NCBI GenBank assembly: GCA_050331475.1
Contig: JBHJGU010000018.1
Coordinates: 1 to 16,455, forward strand
Source: JBHJGU01 sp050331475
GTDB taxonomy: Bacteria; Pseudomonadota; Alphaproteobacteria; Caulobacterales; Maricaulaceae
DNA length: 16,455 nucleotides
Reading direction: 5' to 3'
Part shown: positions 5,787-13,445 of the stretch, in pieces
How the letters are laid out: the number at the start of each line of letters is the position of its first letter
Position numbering within the stretch: the first letter of the stretch is position 1
Notes under the pieces: generated by a model
What the model saw: the letters and a program-made list of their open reading frames with translations, nothing else
What the model was told of the DNA's origin: nothing
The model's database searches: none
Translations under genes and position numbers: made by a program

Positions 5787-7469
5787 ATGAAAAAACTTGG
5801 GTTGCGGGTCGGTTTTGCGGCTGGGCTTGGCATGCTATCGGCGATGGCGAGCGCACAAACCGCCGACCGCGTTTTTCTCAACGCGAATGTGCGCACCGCC
5901 CATGACGGCCAGCCCACGGCGGAAGGCGTCGCTGTGCTCGACGGGCGTATCGCCTATGTGGGCGGTGGGCGGTCCTTGGGCGCTTGGATCGGACCGAACA
6001 CCGATGTGGTCGATCTTGGCGGCGCGACTCTGTTGCCTGGCCTGACGGACGCTCACGCGCATTTGCTGGGCATTGGTCTGCGCGAACTCACCTTGAACCT
6101 CGACCATGTGCGCTCGGTGGCCGATTTGCAGGCCGCGATCGCGGAAACCGCCCAGGCCCAATCCGAGGGGGCGATTGTCGGCCGCGGTTGGATTGAAACC
6201 GGCTGGCCGGAAGACCGCTTCCCGAACGCGGCGGACCTTGACGCCGTGGTGGCGGATCGACCGGTGGTGCTGACCCGCGCGGACGGGCATTCCTTGCTCG
6301 CCAATTCCGCCGCGCTCGCCGCGGCTGGGATCACCGCGCAGACCGAAGACCCTGATGGCGGTCAAATCGTGCGCGACGGGGAGGGCCGCGCGACGGGGCT
6401 CTTGGTGGACAACGCCATGGCGCTGGTGGGCGGTTTGGTCGATGCGCCTTCGGTTGAGCTTAAAGCGCGCGCTTATGTGCGGGGCGCGAACGTCTATGCC
6501 GAATTGGGTTGGACGGGAGTGCACAACATGTCGGTGAGCCTTGCGGACGTGGCGCTGATCGAACAGCTCGCCAATGACGGTCTGTTGCCTCTGCGGGTCT
6601 ATAACTGTGTCAACGCCGAGGACGCACAGGCGCTGTTCGACGCCGGCGCCCGGGTGGAGGCGGAGGGCCGGGTGGTCACGCGCGGCGTGAAGTTTTACAT
6701 GGACGGCGCTTTGGGCTCCCGCGGTGCGCTGCTTGCCGAGCCGTATGCGGATGCCGACACAACGGGGCTGCAATTGGCCAAAGAGGCGGAGAGCCGCGCT
6801 TTGATGGACCAAGCGCTCGCGCATGGGGTCCAACTCTGCATCCACGCCATTGGCGATCGCGCGAACACTTTGGCGCTCGACTGGATGGAGGCGGCCTTCG
6901 AGGCGCGGCCACTTGAGGCGCGCGCCTACCCCGAGCCGCGCTGGCGCATCGAGCATGCGCAGATCGTCGATCTCGCCGACATTCCGCGGTTCAAAGCGCT
7001 GGGGGTCATTGCGTCCATGCAGCCCTCCCATGCAATCGGTGATCTTTACTTCGCGCCGGACCGGTTGGGACCGGACCGATTAGACGGCGCTTACGCGTGG
7101 GCGCGGCTGGTGGCGTCGGGCGCGGTGATTGCGGGGGGATCGGATGCGCCGGTGGAGAAGGGCGATCCGCGCATCGAGCTCTATGCCGCCCGCGTGCGCG
7201 CAGGGCTCGACGGTTTTCAGAACAAGGCGTGGCGTCCGGACCAAGCCGTGCCTAGCGACACCGCATTGAAAATGTTCACTTTATGGCCGGCGTACGCAGC
7301 CTTCCAAGAAGACGATTTAGGATCGGTCGCCGTGGGCAAAAAGGCGGACTTCTCCGTGTTTGACCATGATCCGACGTCGGTCGCGGGCGAGGCGATCCTT
7401 CAGACCCAAGCGCTGATGACGGTGATCGACGGCGACATTGTTTGGCGACGCAAACCCAGTGCGGGTTAG
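5787..7469 (+). CDS. Exported amidohydrolase, YtcJ-like (Amidohydro_3)
   Basis: A 560-residue metal-dependent hydrolase with a signal peptide (about 1-23, ending MASAQ), so probably periplasmic. Family signs are DAHAHL (88-93) with metal ligands H90 and H92, GRGWIETGWPEDRFP (132-146), LTRADGHSLLANSAAL (162-177), VKFYMDGALGSRGALL (301-316), CIHAIGDRAN (351-360), RIEHAQIV (387-394) and GGSDAPVEKGDPR (450-462) with the likely catalytic D453. The C-terminal strand-rich part returns to the composite beta domain. Relatives hydrolyse varied amide substrates and the substrate here is unknown. GGGGAGA lies about 10 nt before the ATG. The 51-bp distance from the displaced rpmB end suggests it once followed rpmB closely and may have lost read-through from that promoter. 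It converges with cobT, 13 bp away. Confidence 0.9.
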   Translation: MKKLGLRVGFAAGLGMLSAMASAQTADRVFLNANVRTAHDGQPTAEGVAVLDGRIAYVGGGRSLGAWIGPNTDVVDLGGATLLPGLTDAHAHLLGIGLRELTLNLDHVRSVADLQAAIAETAQAQSEGAIVGRGWIETGWPEDRFPNAADLDAVVADRPVVLTRADGHSLLANSAALAAAGITAQTEDPDGGQIVRDGEGRATGLLVDNAMALVGGLVDAPSVELKARAYVRGANVYAELGWTGVHNMSVSLADVALIEQLANDGLLPLRVYNCVNAEDAQALFDAGARVEAEGRVVTRGVKFYMDGALGSRGALLAEPYADADTTGLQLAKEAESRALMDQALAHGVQLCIHAIGDRANTLALDWMEAAFEARPLEARAYPEPRWRIEHAQIVDLADIPRFKALGVIASMQPSHAIGDLYFAPDRLGPDRLDGAYAWARLVASGAVIAGGSDAPVEKGDPRIELYAARVRAGLDGFQNKAWRPDQAVPSDTALKMFTLWPAYAAFQEDDLGSVAVGKKADFSVFDHDPTSVAGEAILQTQALMTVIDGDIVWRRKPSAG

Positions 7470-7482
7470 TCGTCAACGTTGC

Positions 7483-9327
7483 TCACCGCGCCGCGCCCCG
7501 CGCCGTCTCATCGAACAGGGCGGCCAAACGATCGATCATGACCCCGGCGAGTTGGTCGACATCGGAGATCGTCACGGCGCGCGGGTAATACCGGCCCACA
7601 TCATGGCCGATGCCGATCGCAATCAACTCCGCTTCTTTGCGGGCGTGGATATGCGCGATGGCGTCGCGCAAATGCTGCTCCAGATAGCCGCCGGAGTTCG
7701 CGGACAAAGTGGAGTCGTCCACTGGCGCGCCATCAGAAATCACCATCAAAATGCGCCGCTGTTCGGGGCGCCGAGCCAAGCGGTCGTGGGCCCATAACAG
7801 CGCCTCGCCGTCGATGTTTTCCTTCAGCAGGCCCTCGCGCATCATCAGGCCGAGATTGCGACGCGCGCGCCGCCAGGGCGCATCAGCGCGTTTATAGATG
7901 ATATGGCGCAAATCGTTGAGCCGCCCGGGATTGGCCGGCCGCCCATCCGCGATCCAGGCGCGCCGCGCATCCCCGCCCTTCCACGCCTTGGTGGTGAACC
8001 CCAAAATCTCGGTTTTCACCCCACAGCGCTCTAGCGTTCGGGTGAGGATGTCCCCGCAGACCGCCGCGATCATGATCGGCCGCCCGCGCATGGAGCCCGA
8101 ATTATCGATGAGCAGCGTGACGACCGTGTCGCGGAAATCGCTTTCGCTCTCCTGCTTGAACGACAAGGGTGCGGTGGGATCGACGACGACTCGGGTCAGC
8201 CGGGCTGTGTCCAACACACCCTCTTCAAGGTCGAAGGTCCAGGCGCGGCGCTGTTGAGCGAGCAGCCGGCGCTGTAAGCGATTGGCGAGCTTGGCGACAA
8301 TCGACTTCGCCGATTTCAAGTGCTGGTCGAGATAGCCGCGTAAGCGCTCAAGCTCTTCGACGTCACAGAGCTCTTCGGCGCCGACGGTTTGGTCGAATTT
8401 CCGCGTGAAGACGGTGTACCGGTAATTCGGATCGGCGATATCCGGCGGCGCATTGGGGCGATATGGCCGCACCGCGTCGGCTTGCTGGGCGGGCGCGGCC
8501 TCATCGGGCGCCTCGTCGATCTCTTCATAGCGCGGCTGGGGTTCCTCCTCCGCGCTGGGCGGGGGCTCGCCCTGGATCGGTTCGGGGGCGGTTTCTGGCG
8601 GCGAGGGATCATCGCCCTCGTCGGGGTCGGACTGCGTCTCATCCTGGGCGGGGGGCGGCTCTTGGTCGTCCTCATGGCCGTCATCATCCGGCTCGCCGCC
8701 CAGTTCTTGGCCAAGATCGAGGTCGCGGATCACCGTGCGAACGATTTCGCCAAACCCGGCTTGGTCCTCGGTTACCGCGGAGAGGCGATCGAGCGACGCC
8801 CCCGCTTTGGCCTCGATCTCCTCGCGCCAGACCGACAGCACGCCGCGCGCGGCGCCGGGCGCCGCCCGCCCGGTGAGCCGTTCGCGCACCATTAGCGCCA
8901 CCGCTTCAGCCAGAGGCGCGTCTTGGCGGTCCTCAAGCCGAGCGAAGCCTTTACGATCGCAGCGTTCGGCCAGGGCGGCGTGCAGATTGTCCGACACCCC
9001 AGCCATGACCCGCGCGCCACAGGACTCCACGCGCGCCTGCTCCACCGCGTCAAAAATCGCCCGCGCGGCGTGGCCTTCCGGGCTCAGCCGCTTATGCCGG
9101 TCCGCGTCATGATGGGCGATGCGCAGCGCCAGCGCATCCGCTTTGCCGCGCAGAACCTCAGCCCCGTCCAGGTCTTTGCGCGGCACGGGCAGGGTGACCC
9201 GGCCCGGCGCGATCAAGGCTTGCTCGCCGGAGAAGGCGACTTCGAGTTCGGGCTCCCCGGACAGCGCTTTGGTGGCGGCGGCGAGCGCGCGCTTAAACGC
9301 CTCTTGTGGGGTCTCTTTGGAACTCAA
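7483..9327 (-). CDS. cobT: Aerobic cobaltochelatase subunit CobT
   Basis: A 614-residue CobT. With CobS it forms the AAA+ motor that drives CobN to insert cobalt into hydrogenobyrinate a,c-diamide during aerobic cobalamin synthesis in the cytoplasm. The order is an N-terminal domain (1-205), a strongly acidic, proline-rich linker (about 211-285), and a C-terminal von Willebrand factor A domain with the metal-binding motif DNSGS (408-412) and a later ISDGAP (530-535). The length and acidic linker are normal for CobT. It starts with TTG at 9327, overlapping the cobS stop as TTGA, which implies translational coupling. No cobN is in the window. Neighbours cobS and the J-domain gene form the usual alphaproteobacterial arrangement. 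Confidence 0.95.
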   Translation of the reverse strand: MSSKETPQEAFKRALAAATKALSGEPELEVAFSGEQALIAPGRVTLPVPRKDLDGAEVLRGKADALALRIAHHDADRHKRLSPEGHAARAIFDAVEQARVESCGARVMAGVSDNLHAALAERCDRKGFARLEDRQDAPLAEAVALMVRERLTGRAAPGAARGVLSVWREEIEAKAGASLDRLSAVTEDQAGFGEIVRTVIRDLDLGQELGGEPDDDGHEDDQEPPPAQDETQSDPDEGDDPSPPETAPEPIQGEPPPSAEEEPQPRYEEIDEAPDEAAPAQQADAVRPYRPNAPPDIADPNYRYTVFTRKFDQTVGAEELCDVEELERLRGYLDQHLKSAKSIVAKLANRLQRRLLAQQRRAWTFDLEEGVLDTARLTRVVVDPTAPLSFKQESESDFRDTVVTLLIDNSGSMRGRPIMIAAVCGDILTRTLERCGVKTEILGFTTKAWKGGDARRAWIADGRPANPGRLNDLRHIIYKRADAPWRRARRNLGLMMREGLLKENIDGEALLWAHDRLARRPEQRRILMVISDGAPVDDSTLSANSGGYLEQHLRDAIAHIHARKEAELIAIGIGHDVGRYYPRAVTISDVDQLAGVMIDRLAALFDETARGAAR

Positions 9328-10313
9328 GCCACTTTCACCCGCGTGGCCGCCTCGGGGAGGTCATAGCCGAATTGGCGCTGGAAGAACTCCGCAATGTCTT
9401 GGCGTTCCTCCTCATCGCATTTGTTGAGGAAGGTAAGCCGGAAGGCCAAGCCGACGTCGTTTTCAAAGATCGTCGCGTTTTCCGCCCAATTGATCACCGT
9501 TCGCGGGCTCATCACCGTGGAGATGTCGCCATTGATGAAGGCGTTACGCGTCATGTCAGCGACGCGCACCATGGCGTCGATGGTCTGGCGGCCCTCATCG
9601 GTGTCGAAATCTTTCAGCTTCGCCAAAACGATGCCGCACTCGGTGTCGTGGTCGAGGTAATTCAGCGTGGTGACGATCGACCACCGATCCATCTGGCCTT
9701 GGTTGATCTGTTGGGTGCCGTGGTAGAGCCCCGTGGTGTCGCCCAAGCCCACCGTGTTGGTGGTCGCGAACAGCCGGAAAGCCGGATGGGGCGTGATCAC
9801 CTTGTTCTGGTCCAGCAGGGTCAGCCGGCCCTGGGCCTCCAACACGCGCTGGATGACGAACATCACATCCGGCCGGCCCGCATCGTATTCGTCAAACACT
9901 AAAGCGACAGTGTTTTGCAGCGCCCAAGGCAACAGGCCTTCTTTAAACTCAGTGACTTGCTGGCCTTCGCGCAGGGTGATCGCGTCCTTGCCGATCAGGT
10001 CAATCCGGCTCACATGGCTGTCCAAATTCACCCGCACCAAGGGCCAATTCAGCCGCGCGGCCACTTGCTCGATATGGGTCGATTTGCCGGTGCCGTGATA
10101 GCCCTGGACCATCACCCGGCGATTATGGGCGAACCCCGCCAAGATCGCTTTGGTGGTTTGCGGATCAAACACATAAGCGGGATCGGGCTCGGGCGTATAC
10201 GCGGAAGCTTGGGAAAACGCGGGCGTGGATTGGGCGCTGGGGAAGCCGAATGTCTCCTCGACGGAGACGGTCACATCGGGTTCGGCGATCGGAAAGGACT
10301 GAGGATCGGACAT
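9324..10313 (-). CDS. cobS: Aerobic cobaltochelatase subunit CobS
   Basis: A 329-residue AAA+ ATPase of the MoxR/CobS type, partner of CobT and CobN in cobalt insertion. Walker A is GYHGTGKST (71-79) and Walker B is LVFDEYD (138-144). FATTNTVGLGDTTGLYHGT (182-200) carries the sensor region, and QMDRW follows with an arginine-finger-like residue. Length and motifs match the family. The ATG at 10313 has GGAG about 8 nt upstream, and this site is partly enclosed by a perfect 14-bp hairpin (10321-10366), suggesting control of translation. The stop overlaps the cobT start by 4 nt. Confidence 0.96.
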   Translation of the reverse strand: MSDPQSFPIAEPDVTVSVEETFGFPSAQSTPAFSQASAYTPEPDPAYVFDPQTTKAILAGFAHNRRVMVQGYHGTGKSTHIEQVAARLNWPLVRVNLDSHVSRIDLIGKDAITLREGQQVTEFKEGLLPWALQNTVALVFDEYDAGRPDVMFVIQRVLEAQGRLTLLDQNKVITPHPAFRLFATTNTVGLGDTTGLYHGTQQINQGQMDRWSIVTTLNYLDHDTECGIVLAKLKDFDTDEGRQTIDAMVRVADMTRNAFINGDISTVMSPRTVINWAENATIFENDVGLAFRLTFLNKCDEEERQDIAEFFQRQFGYDLPEAATRVKVA

Positions 10314-10320
10314 GGGCGCT

Positions 10321-10366
10321 CCACGCGGGCTCTAAAATCTCGCCTCCATAACTAGAGCCCGCGTGG
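10321..10366 (-). promoter_or_regulatory. Perfect 14-bp inverted repeat in the cobS leader
   Basis: Bases 10321-10334 (CCACGCGGGCTCTA) are the exact reverse complement of 10353-10366, with an 18-nt loop. In the cobS mRNA the hairpin ends 7 nt before the ATG, and the bases GTGG of the ribosome site GTGGAGC lie in its 3' arm. The loop itself contains TGGAGGCGAG, a second ribosome-site-like sequence. There is no T-run, so it is not an intrinsic terminator. It could act as an RNA structure or a DNA operator. Confidence 0.7.
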
Positions 10367-10491
10367 GCCGGGATAAAGGGTTAGTGTCGCTGCGCGTCAC
10401 CTAAGCTTGCGCCCAAGCCAGCTAGCCGGTCGCCCGAGCATCCAAATTCGTGGGGAGTCCATAATCCGCGCCGTCAGAAGCGAGCCAGTCC

Positions 10492-10559
10492 GTTTTCATC
10501 GTGAGCGGAGTTTTCATCGAAACAGAAGGAGAATCGATCGCGGTCGCAACATCGATCGC
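10492..10559. repeat. Two pairs of short direct repeats with 18-bp period
   Basis: GTTTTCATCG occurs at 10492-10501 and 10510-10519. ATCGATCGC occurs at 10533-10541 and 10551-10559. Each pair is spaced 18 bp start to start. They could be protein-binding sites upstream of cobS; they are short enough that chance is possible. Confidence 0.4.
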
Positions 10560-10589
10560 AAACTGAGTTTAACTGAACCACATCGGTTT

Positions 10590-10616
10590 AAAAAGGCGTT
10601 GACCCGGGTACCGCCT
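10590..10616 (-). terminator. Weak candidate terminator after the J-domain gene
   Basis: On the minus strand AGGCG and CGCCT form a 5-bp stem around a 13-nt loop, followed by TTTT. The upstream arm overlaps the stop codon of the J-domain gene. The stem is short and the loop long, so this is tentative. Confidence 0.3.
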
Positions 10617-11241
10617 AACCCAACCCCGCCGTTTTCAGCGTCTTATAGGCCCGGATGACCCGTTGGAGCTGCTCCTCCATGGAGCGGTCCCCGCCATTGG
10701 TGTCCGGGTGCATCTGCTTGACCAAGTCGCGATAGCGCTGGCCCACCTCGTCTTTCGGCGTGTCGGGCGCTAGCCCCAAAACGTCCAGCGCTGCGGCCGC
10801 CACCGAACCCACTCGCCGGCGGGCTTTGGCGCGTTCGGCCTTTTTGTCCGCCTCCGAGGTGTCGCCGAACACCCCAAAGGTGTCGGAGAAGGCGCGCGAG
10901 AATTCGCGTTTGGCTTGGGCGGCGGCGTCGCGGTCCGGCGCTGCGGCTTTGGCGGTCCACGTGGGGCGGTGGCCATAGGCCGCGCTTTCTTGGAAGGCGC
11001 GGATTTCCGTGTCGTTCATGCCGGCGAAAAAATCCCAATTCTTATTGTATTCCGCCGCATGTTCTTGGCAGAACCAAAAATAAGAATTCGGCCGGTCCGG
11101 CGCTTTCGGCGCCCGGCAATCACCCTTGCGTCCACAGCCGTCCCACTCGCAAGTGCGTTCGCCGGGGGGGGCTTTGCCTTTCTTCGGCGGCTTCACCCGG
11201 ATGTCCTTAAACCGGGGGCGATATTCAAACGCAGCGCTCAT
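10615..11241 (-). CDS. J-domain (DnaJ-like) protein with Cys cluster, cobS-linked
   Basis: A 208-residue protein with a C-terminal J domain (about 150-208) carrying the HPD tripeptide (178-180), expected to stimulate a DnaK-type ATPase. The N-terminal half has a cysteine/histidine cluster (C31, C36, C42, C58, H61) in TCEWDGCGRKGDCRAP and FWFCQEH, which could bind zinc. This architecture is common in alphaproteobacteria directly upstream of cobS and cobT, suggesting a chaperone role there, which is inference. I chose the ATG at 11241 (MSAAFEYRPRFKDIRV); an in-frame ATG 28 codons earlier would give an unlike extension crossing the bolA leader. It diverges from bolA across 68 bp. Confidence 0.88.
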   Translation of the reverse strand: MSAAFEYRPRFKDIRVKPPKKGKAPPGERTCEWDGCGRKGDCRAPKAPDRPNSYFWFCQEHAAEYNKNWDFFAGMNDTEIRAFQESAAYGHRPTWTAKAAAPDRDAAAQAKREFSRAFSDTFGVFGDTSEADKKAERAKARRRVGSVAAAALDVLGLAPDTPKDEVGQRYRDLVKQMHPDTNGGDRSMEEQLQRVIRAYKTLKTAGLG

Positions 11242-11309
11242 GGCAGACACTATGGATCGGTTCGCGCTACAAACAATGTCTTGACAGACACCGATTTCGG
11301 AGCTTCGCC

Positions 11310-11576
11310 ATGGGAAGTGTCGCACAATCCATTGAACAGACGTTGAGGACGGCGTTTAACCCCGAGACCCTTGAGGTTATTGATCAATCCCATCTGCACC
11401 GCGGCCACGCCGGCGCCCGTCCCGAGGGTGAAAGCCACTTCGAAGTTCGCATGCGCGCCTCAGCCTTTGACGGGCTCAGCCGGGTGGCGCGCCACCGCGC
11501 GGTCAATGACGCGCTTGCGGACCTGCTGGCCGAGCAGGTCCACGCCCTGAGCCTGAAACTTGAGGGGACCGGCTAA
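11310..11576 (+). CDS. bolA: BolA family protein
   Basis: An 88-residue BolA-type protein, cytoplasmic. BolA proteins pair with monothiol glutaredoxins around iron-sulfur clusters, and some act as DNA-binding regulators. Recognisable features are the conserved loop SHLHRGHAGARPEGESHF (27-44) with histidines available for cluster binding, then FEVRMRASAF and the helix SRVARHRAVNDALADLL. The ATG at 11310 gives the usual N-terminal helix (SIEQTLRTAF); GGAG is upstream at a slightly long distance. The stop lies 4 bp from the convergent stop of the next gene. Which BolA paralogue this is cannot be decided here. Confidence 0.92.
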   Translation: MGSVAQSIEQTLRTAFNPETLEVIDQSHLHRGHAGARPEGESHFEVRMRASAFDGLSRVARHRAVNDALADLLAEQVHALSLKLEGTG

Positions 11577-11580
11577 GCGA

Positions 11581-12144
11581 TCAGCCCGCGCAAGCGGCCC
11601 CATCGGGGTTCAAGACGATCTCGGCCTGGGGCGCCTCGACATAGTCAAACCCGTGGCCGATCTCCCATTCTCCGTTGCGCTCATAGGCCGTCCGGGTCGC
11701 GAGCCCTCTCTCGCGCACCCGAACGTCGGCGCGCACCCGTGTGATTTCGGGATGACCCTCGACGGTCTCGACTGCGGAGTAGCCGCCTAACTCGACGGGG
11801 AAGATTTCGCCGATGGTGTGAAATCCGGCGGTGGTGAAATAGTGATAAATCAAGGTTTGCCGGGCGGGGTCGAAGAAGACGATCGTCTCCCCGCCATAGC
11901 AGCCGTCCCCCAGCGCGTGTTCAATCCGGATCGCTTGACCGCCCAAGGCGAGGCTAAAGCGTTGGGTATCGGTGACCTCCGGGCTCGCGGGGTCCGTGGA
12001 GACACCGTAAAACGTCTTGCCCAAAAGCGGCGCGAACACCGCATAGGGGTTGGAGAAATCTAGCGGCGCGGGCGGCGTGGTCTGGGCGAAGCTCAGCGTG
12101 CTAAGGGCGAGCCCGCTCAACAGGCTGACCAAAGGGCGAATCAT
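11581..12144 (-). CDS. Small exported protein of unknown function
   Basis: A 187-residue protein with a clear signal peptide (MIRPLVSLLSGLALSTLSFAQ, cleavage probably after SFA or FAQ). The mature part is beta-rich (GKTFYGVSTD, GGQAIRIEHAL, GETIVFFDPARQTLIYHYFT, RTAYERNGEWEIGHGFDYV) and contains two cysteines far apart. The pattern resembles lipocalin-like or DUF1579-like barrels, but I do not recognise the family. The ATG at 12144 is preferred over one 76 codons upstream because AAGGACG precedes it and the signal peptide starts there; the longer form would overlap the upstream gene. It is last in the aroK-aroB-CorC-type operon, 13 nt after the preceding stop. Confidence 0.75.
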   Translation of the reverse strand: MIRPLVSLLSGLALSTLSFAQTTPPAPLDFSNPYAVFAPLLGKTFYGVSTDPASPEVTDTQRFSLALGGQAIRIEHALGDGCYGGETIVFFDPARQTLIYHYFTTAGFHTIGEIFPVELGGYSAVETVEGHPEITRVRADVRVRERGLATRTAYERNGEWEIGHGFDYVEAPQAEIVLNPDGAACAG

Positions 12145-12157
12145 AACGGGGCGTCCT

Positions 12158-13441
12158 TTACGCGACGACGTCAGGTGCGGTTTCGGTGATGGTCTCCACC
12201 AGAAGCGACGTGATTTGGTTCCGACGTTTCTGGCGGACGACGAATTTGCAGCCGTGAAAGGCGAAGCGTTGGCCCGGCTCTGGGATGGTTTGCGCCTCGT
12301 GGATGACGAGTCCCGCGACAGTAACCGCCTCTTCGTCGGGCAAGTTCCACTCCATGGCGCGGTTAAGATCACGGATCGTCACCGACCCCGCGACGATCAC
12401 CGAGCCGTCGGGCTGACGTTTGAGCCCTTGGACAGGCAGGTCGAACTCGTCTTCGATTTCGCCGACAATCTCCTCGAGAATGTCCTCAAGCGTCACAATG
12501 CCCATGATCGCGCCGTACTCGTCGACCACGACCGCAAAGTGCTCGCGCTTGCGCCGAAACGTGTTGAGCTGTTCCAATAAATTGGTGGTTTCGGGCACGA
12601 ACCAGGGTTCGCGCGCCACCGCGCGCAGATCCAGGGCCTCGGTTGACATCCCCGGCTCATGGAGCGCGCGAAGCAAGTCCTTGGCATGGAGCACGCCGAC
12701 AATGTTCTCCTGATCCTCCGACCAAAGCGGCAGCCGCGTATAACGCGACTGCAATGCCTGTTGGACGACCCTTTCGGCGGGTTGGTCCACATCAAGCGCC
12801 ATCATGGAGCGGCGGTGCACCATGACATCGGCGACGGTTAACTCGCGCAGGTCCAAAACCGCGGCGAGCATATCTTTGTCCGACTTCACCACCCCGCCCT
12901 CTTGGTGGTGCAGATCGACCGCGCCGCGGATCTCGTCATGGGCGGACAGCACAGGGCCTTGGGTCTTTACGCCCGCCAGCGCGAGGACCGTGCGCACGAC
13001 CGTTTGCACCGCAGACGTGATCGGTGCGAACAGACGCACGATCTGGCGGATCAGCCAGCTAACGCCCATGGCCGTCTTATCCGGATTGGCGATGGCGTAG
13101 GTCTTGGGCAGAACTTCGGCGAACACCAAAACCACCAGCGTCATCACCAAAGTGGCGTAGGCGACCCCCGCTTCGCCGAACAGGCGCAAAAACGCCGAGG
13201 TGGCGAGCGCGGACGCCAGGATATTCACCAGGTTATTGCCGAACAGCACCGCGCCGATGAACCGCTCCCGATCGGCGAGGATGATATTGACCCGCGCGGC
13301 TCGGCCGTCGCCGTCTTTCTCCAAGGCGTGTAACCGCGCCCGAGACGCGGCGGTGAACGCGGTCTCTGAGCCGGAGAAAAATCCTGACAGCGCGATCAGG
13401 ACGATGATGGCGAGCAGCTTGAGCAGGGTCGACAGATCCAT
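12158..13441 (-). CDS. CNNM/CorC_HlyC-type membrane protein (DUF21, CBS pair)
   Basis: A 427-residue protein with the full family layout. A DUF21 membrane domain (about 1-165) has hydrophobic segments LLAIIVLIALSGFF, IGAVLFGNNLVNILASALA and ATLVMTLVVLVFAEVLP. A pair of CBS domains follows (about 205-330; VADVMVHRRSM, RYTRLPLWSE, FAVVVDEYGAIMGIVTLEDI). A C-terminal CorC_HlyC domain spans about 345-420. Bacterial relatives such as YtfL, CorB and MpfA act in magnesium efflux or ion homeostasis in the inner membrane; the older name hemolysin is misleading. The ATG at 13441 lies 4 nt after the aroB stop, so it is translated within that operon. Many alphaproteobacteria keep this gene after aroB. 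The exact ion is not known. Confidence 0.92.
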   Translation of the reverse strand: MDLSTLLKLLAIIVLIALSGFFSGSETAFTAASRARLHALEKDGDGRAARVNIILADRERFIGAVLFGNNLVNILASALATSAFLRLFGEAGVAYATLVMTLVVLVFAEVLPKTYAIANPDKTAMGVSWLIRQIVRLFAPITSAVQTVVRTVLALAGVKTQGPVLSAHDEIRGAVDLHHQEGGVVKSDKDMLAAVLDLRELTVADVMVHRRSMMALDVDQPAERVVQQALQSRYTRLPLWSEDQENIVGVLHAKDLLRALHEPGMSTEALDLRAVAREPWFVPETTNLLEQLNTFRRKREHFAVVVDEYGAIMGIVTLEDILEEIVGEIEDEFDLPVQGLKRQPDGSVIVAGSVTIRDLNRAMEWNLPDEEAVTVAGLVIHEAQTIPEPGQRFAFHGCKFVVRQKRRNQITSLLVETITETAPDVVA

Positions 13442-13445
13442 AGGG

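Larger units (their letters stand above)
10314..10614. other. 301-bp spacer upstream of cobS without a gene
   Basis: No plausible coding region is seen here. It holds the cobS leader hairpin (10321-10366), two pairs of short direct repeats with an 18-bp period (10492-10559), and a possible terminator for the J-domain gene (10590-10616). I looked for a cobalamin riboswitch by its conserved B12-box type sequence and did not recognise one. No convincing minus-strand sigma-70 promoter stood out. Confidence 0.6.

Noticed and set aside
5835..7031. A 398-codon open frame on the minus strand
   Set aside because: It is entirely antisense to the amidohydrolase, whose motifs are unmistakable; the product is Arg/His-rich without recognisable domains.
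11281..11286. TTGACA as a -35 box for bolA
   Set aside because: The matching -10 position (11304-11309, TTCGCC) is a poor match and abuts the ATG, so no promoter is called.
11519..11541. 9-bp inverted repeat GGACCTGCT / AGCAGGTCC
   Set aside because: It lies inside the bolA coding sequence with no T-run after it; the codons for DLLAEQV explain it well enough.
12145..12372. 76-residue N-terminal extension of the small exported protein
   Set aside because: It overlaps the CorC-type gene, lacks a ribosome site, and would bury the signal peptide.
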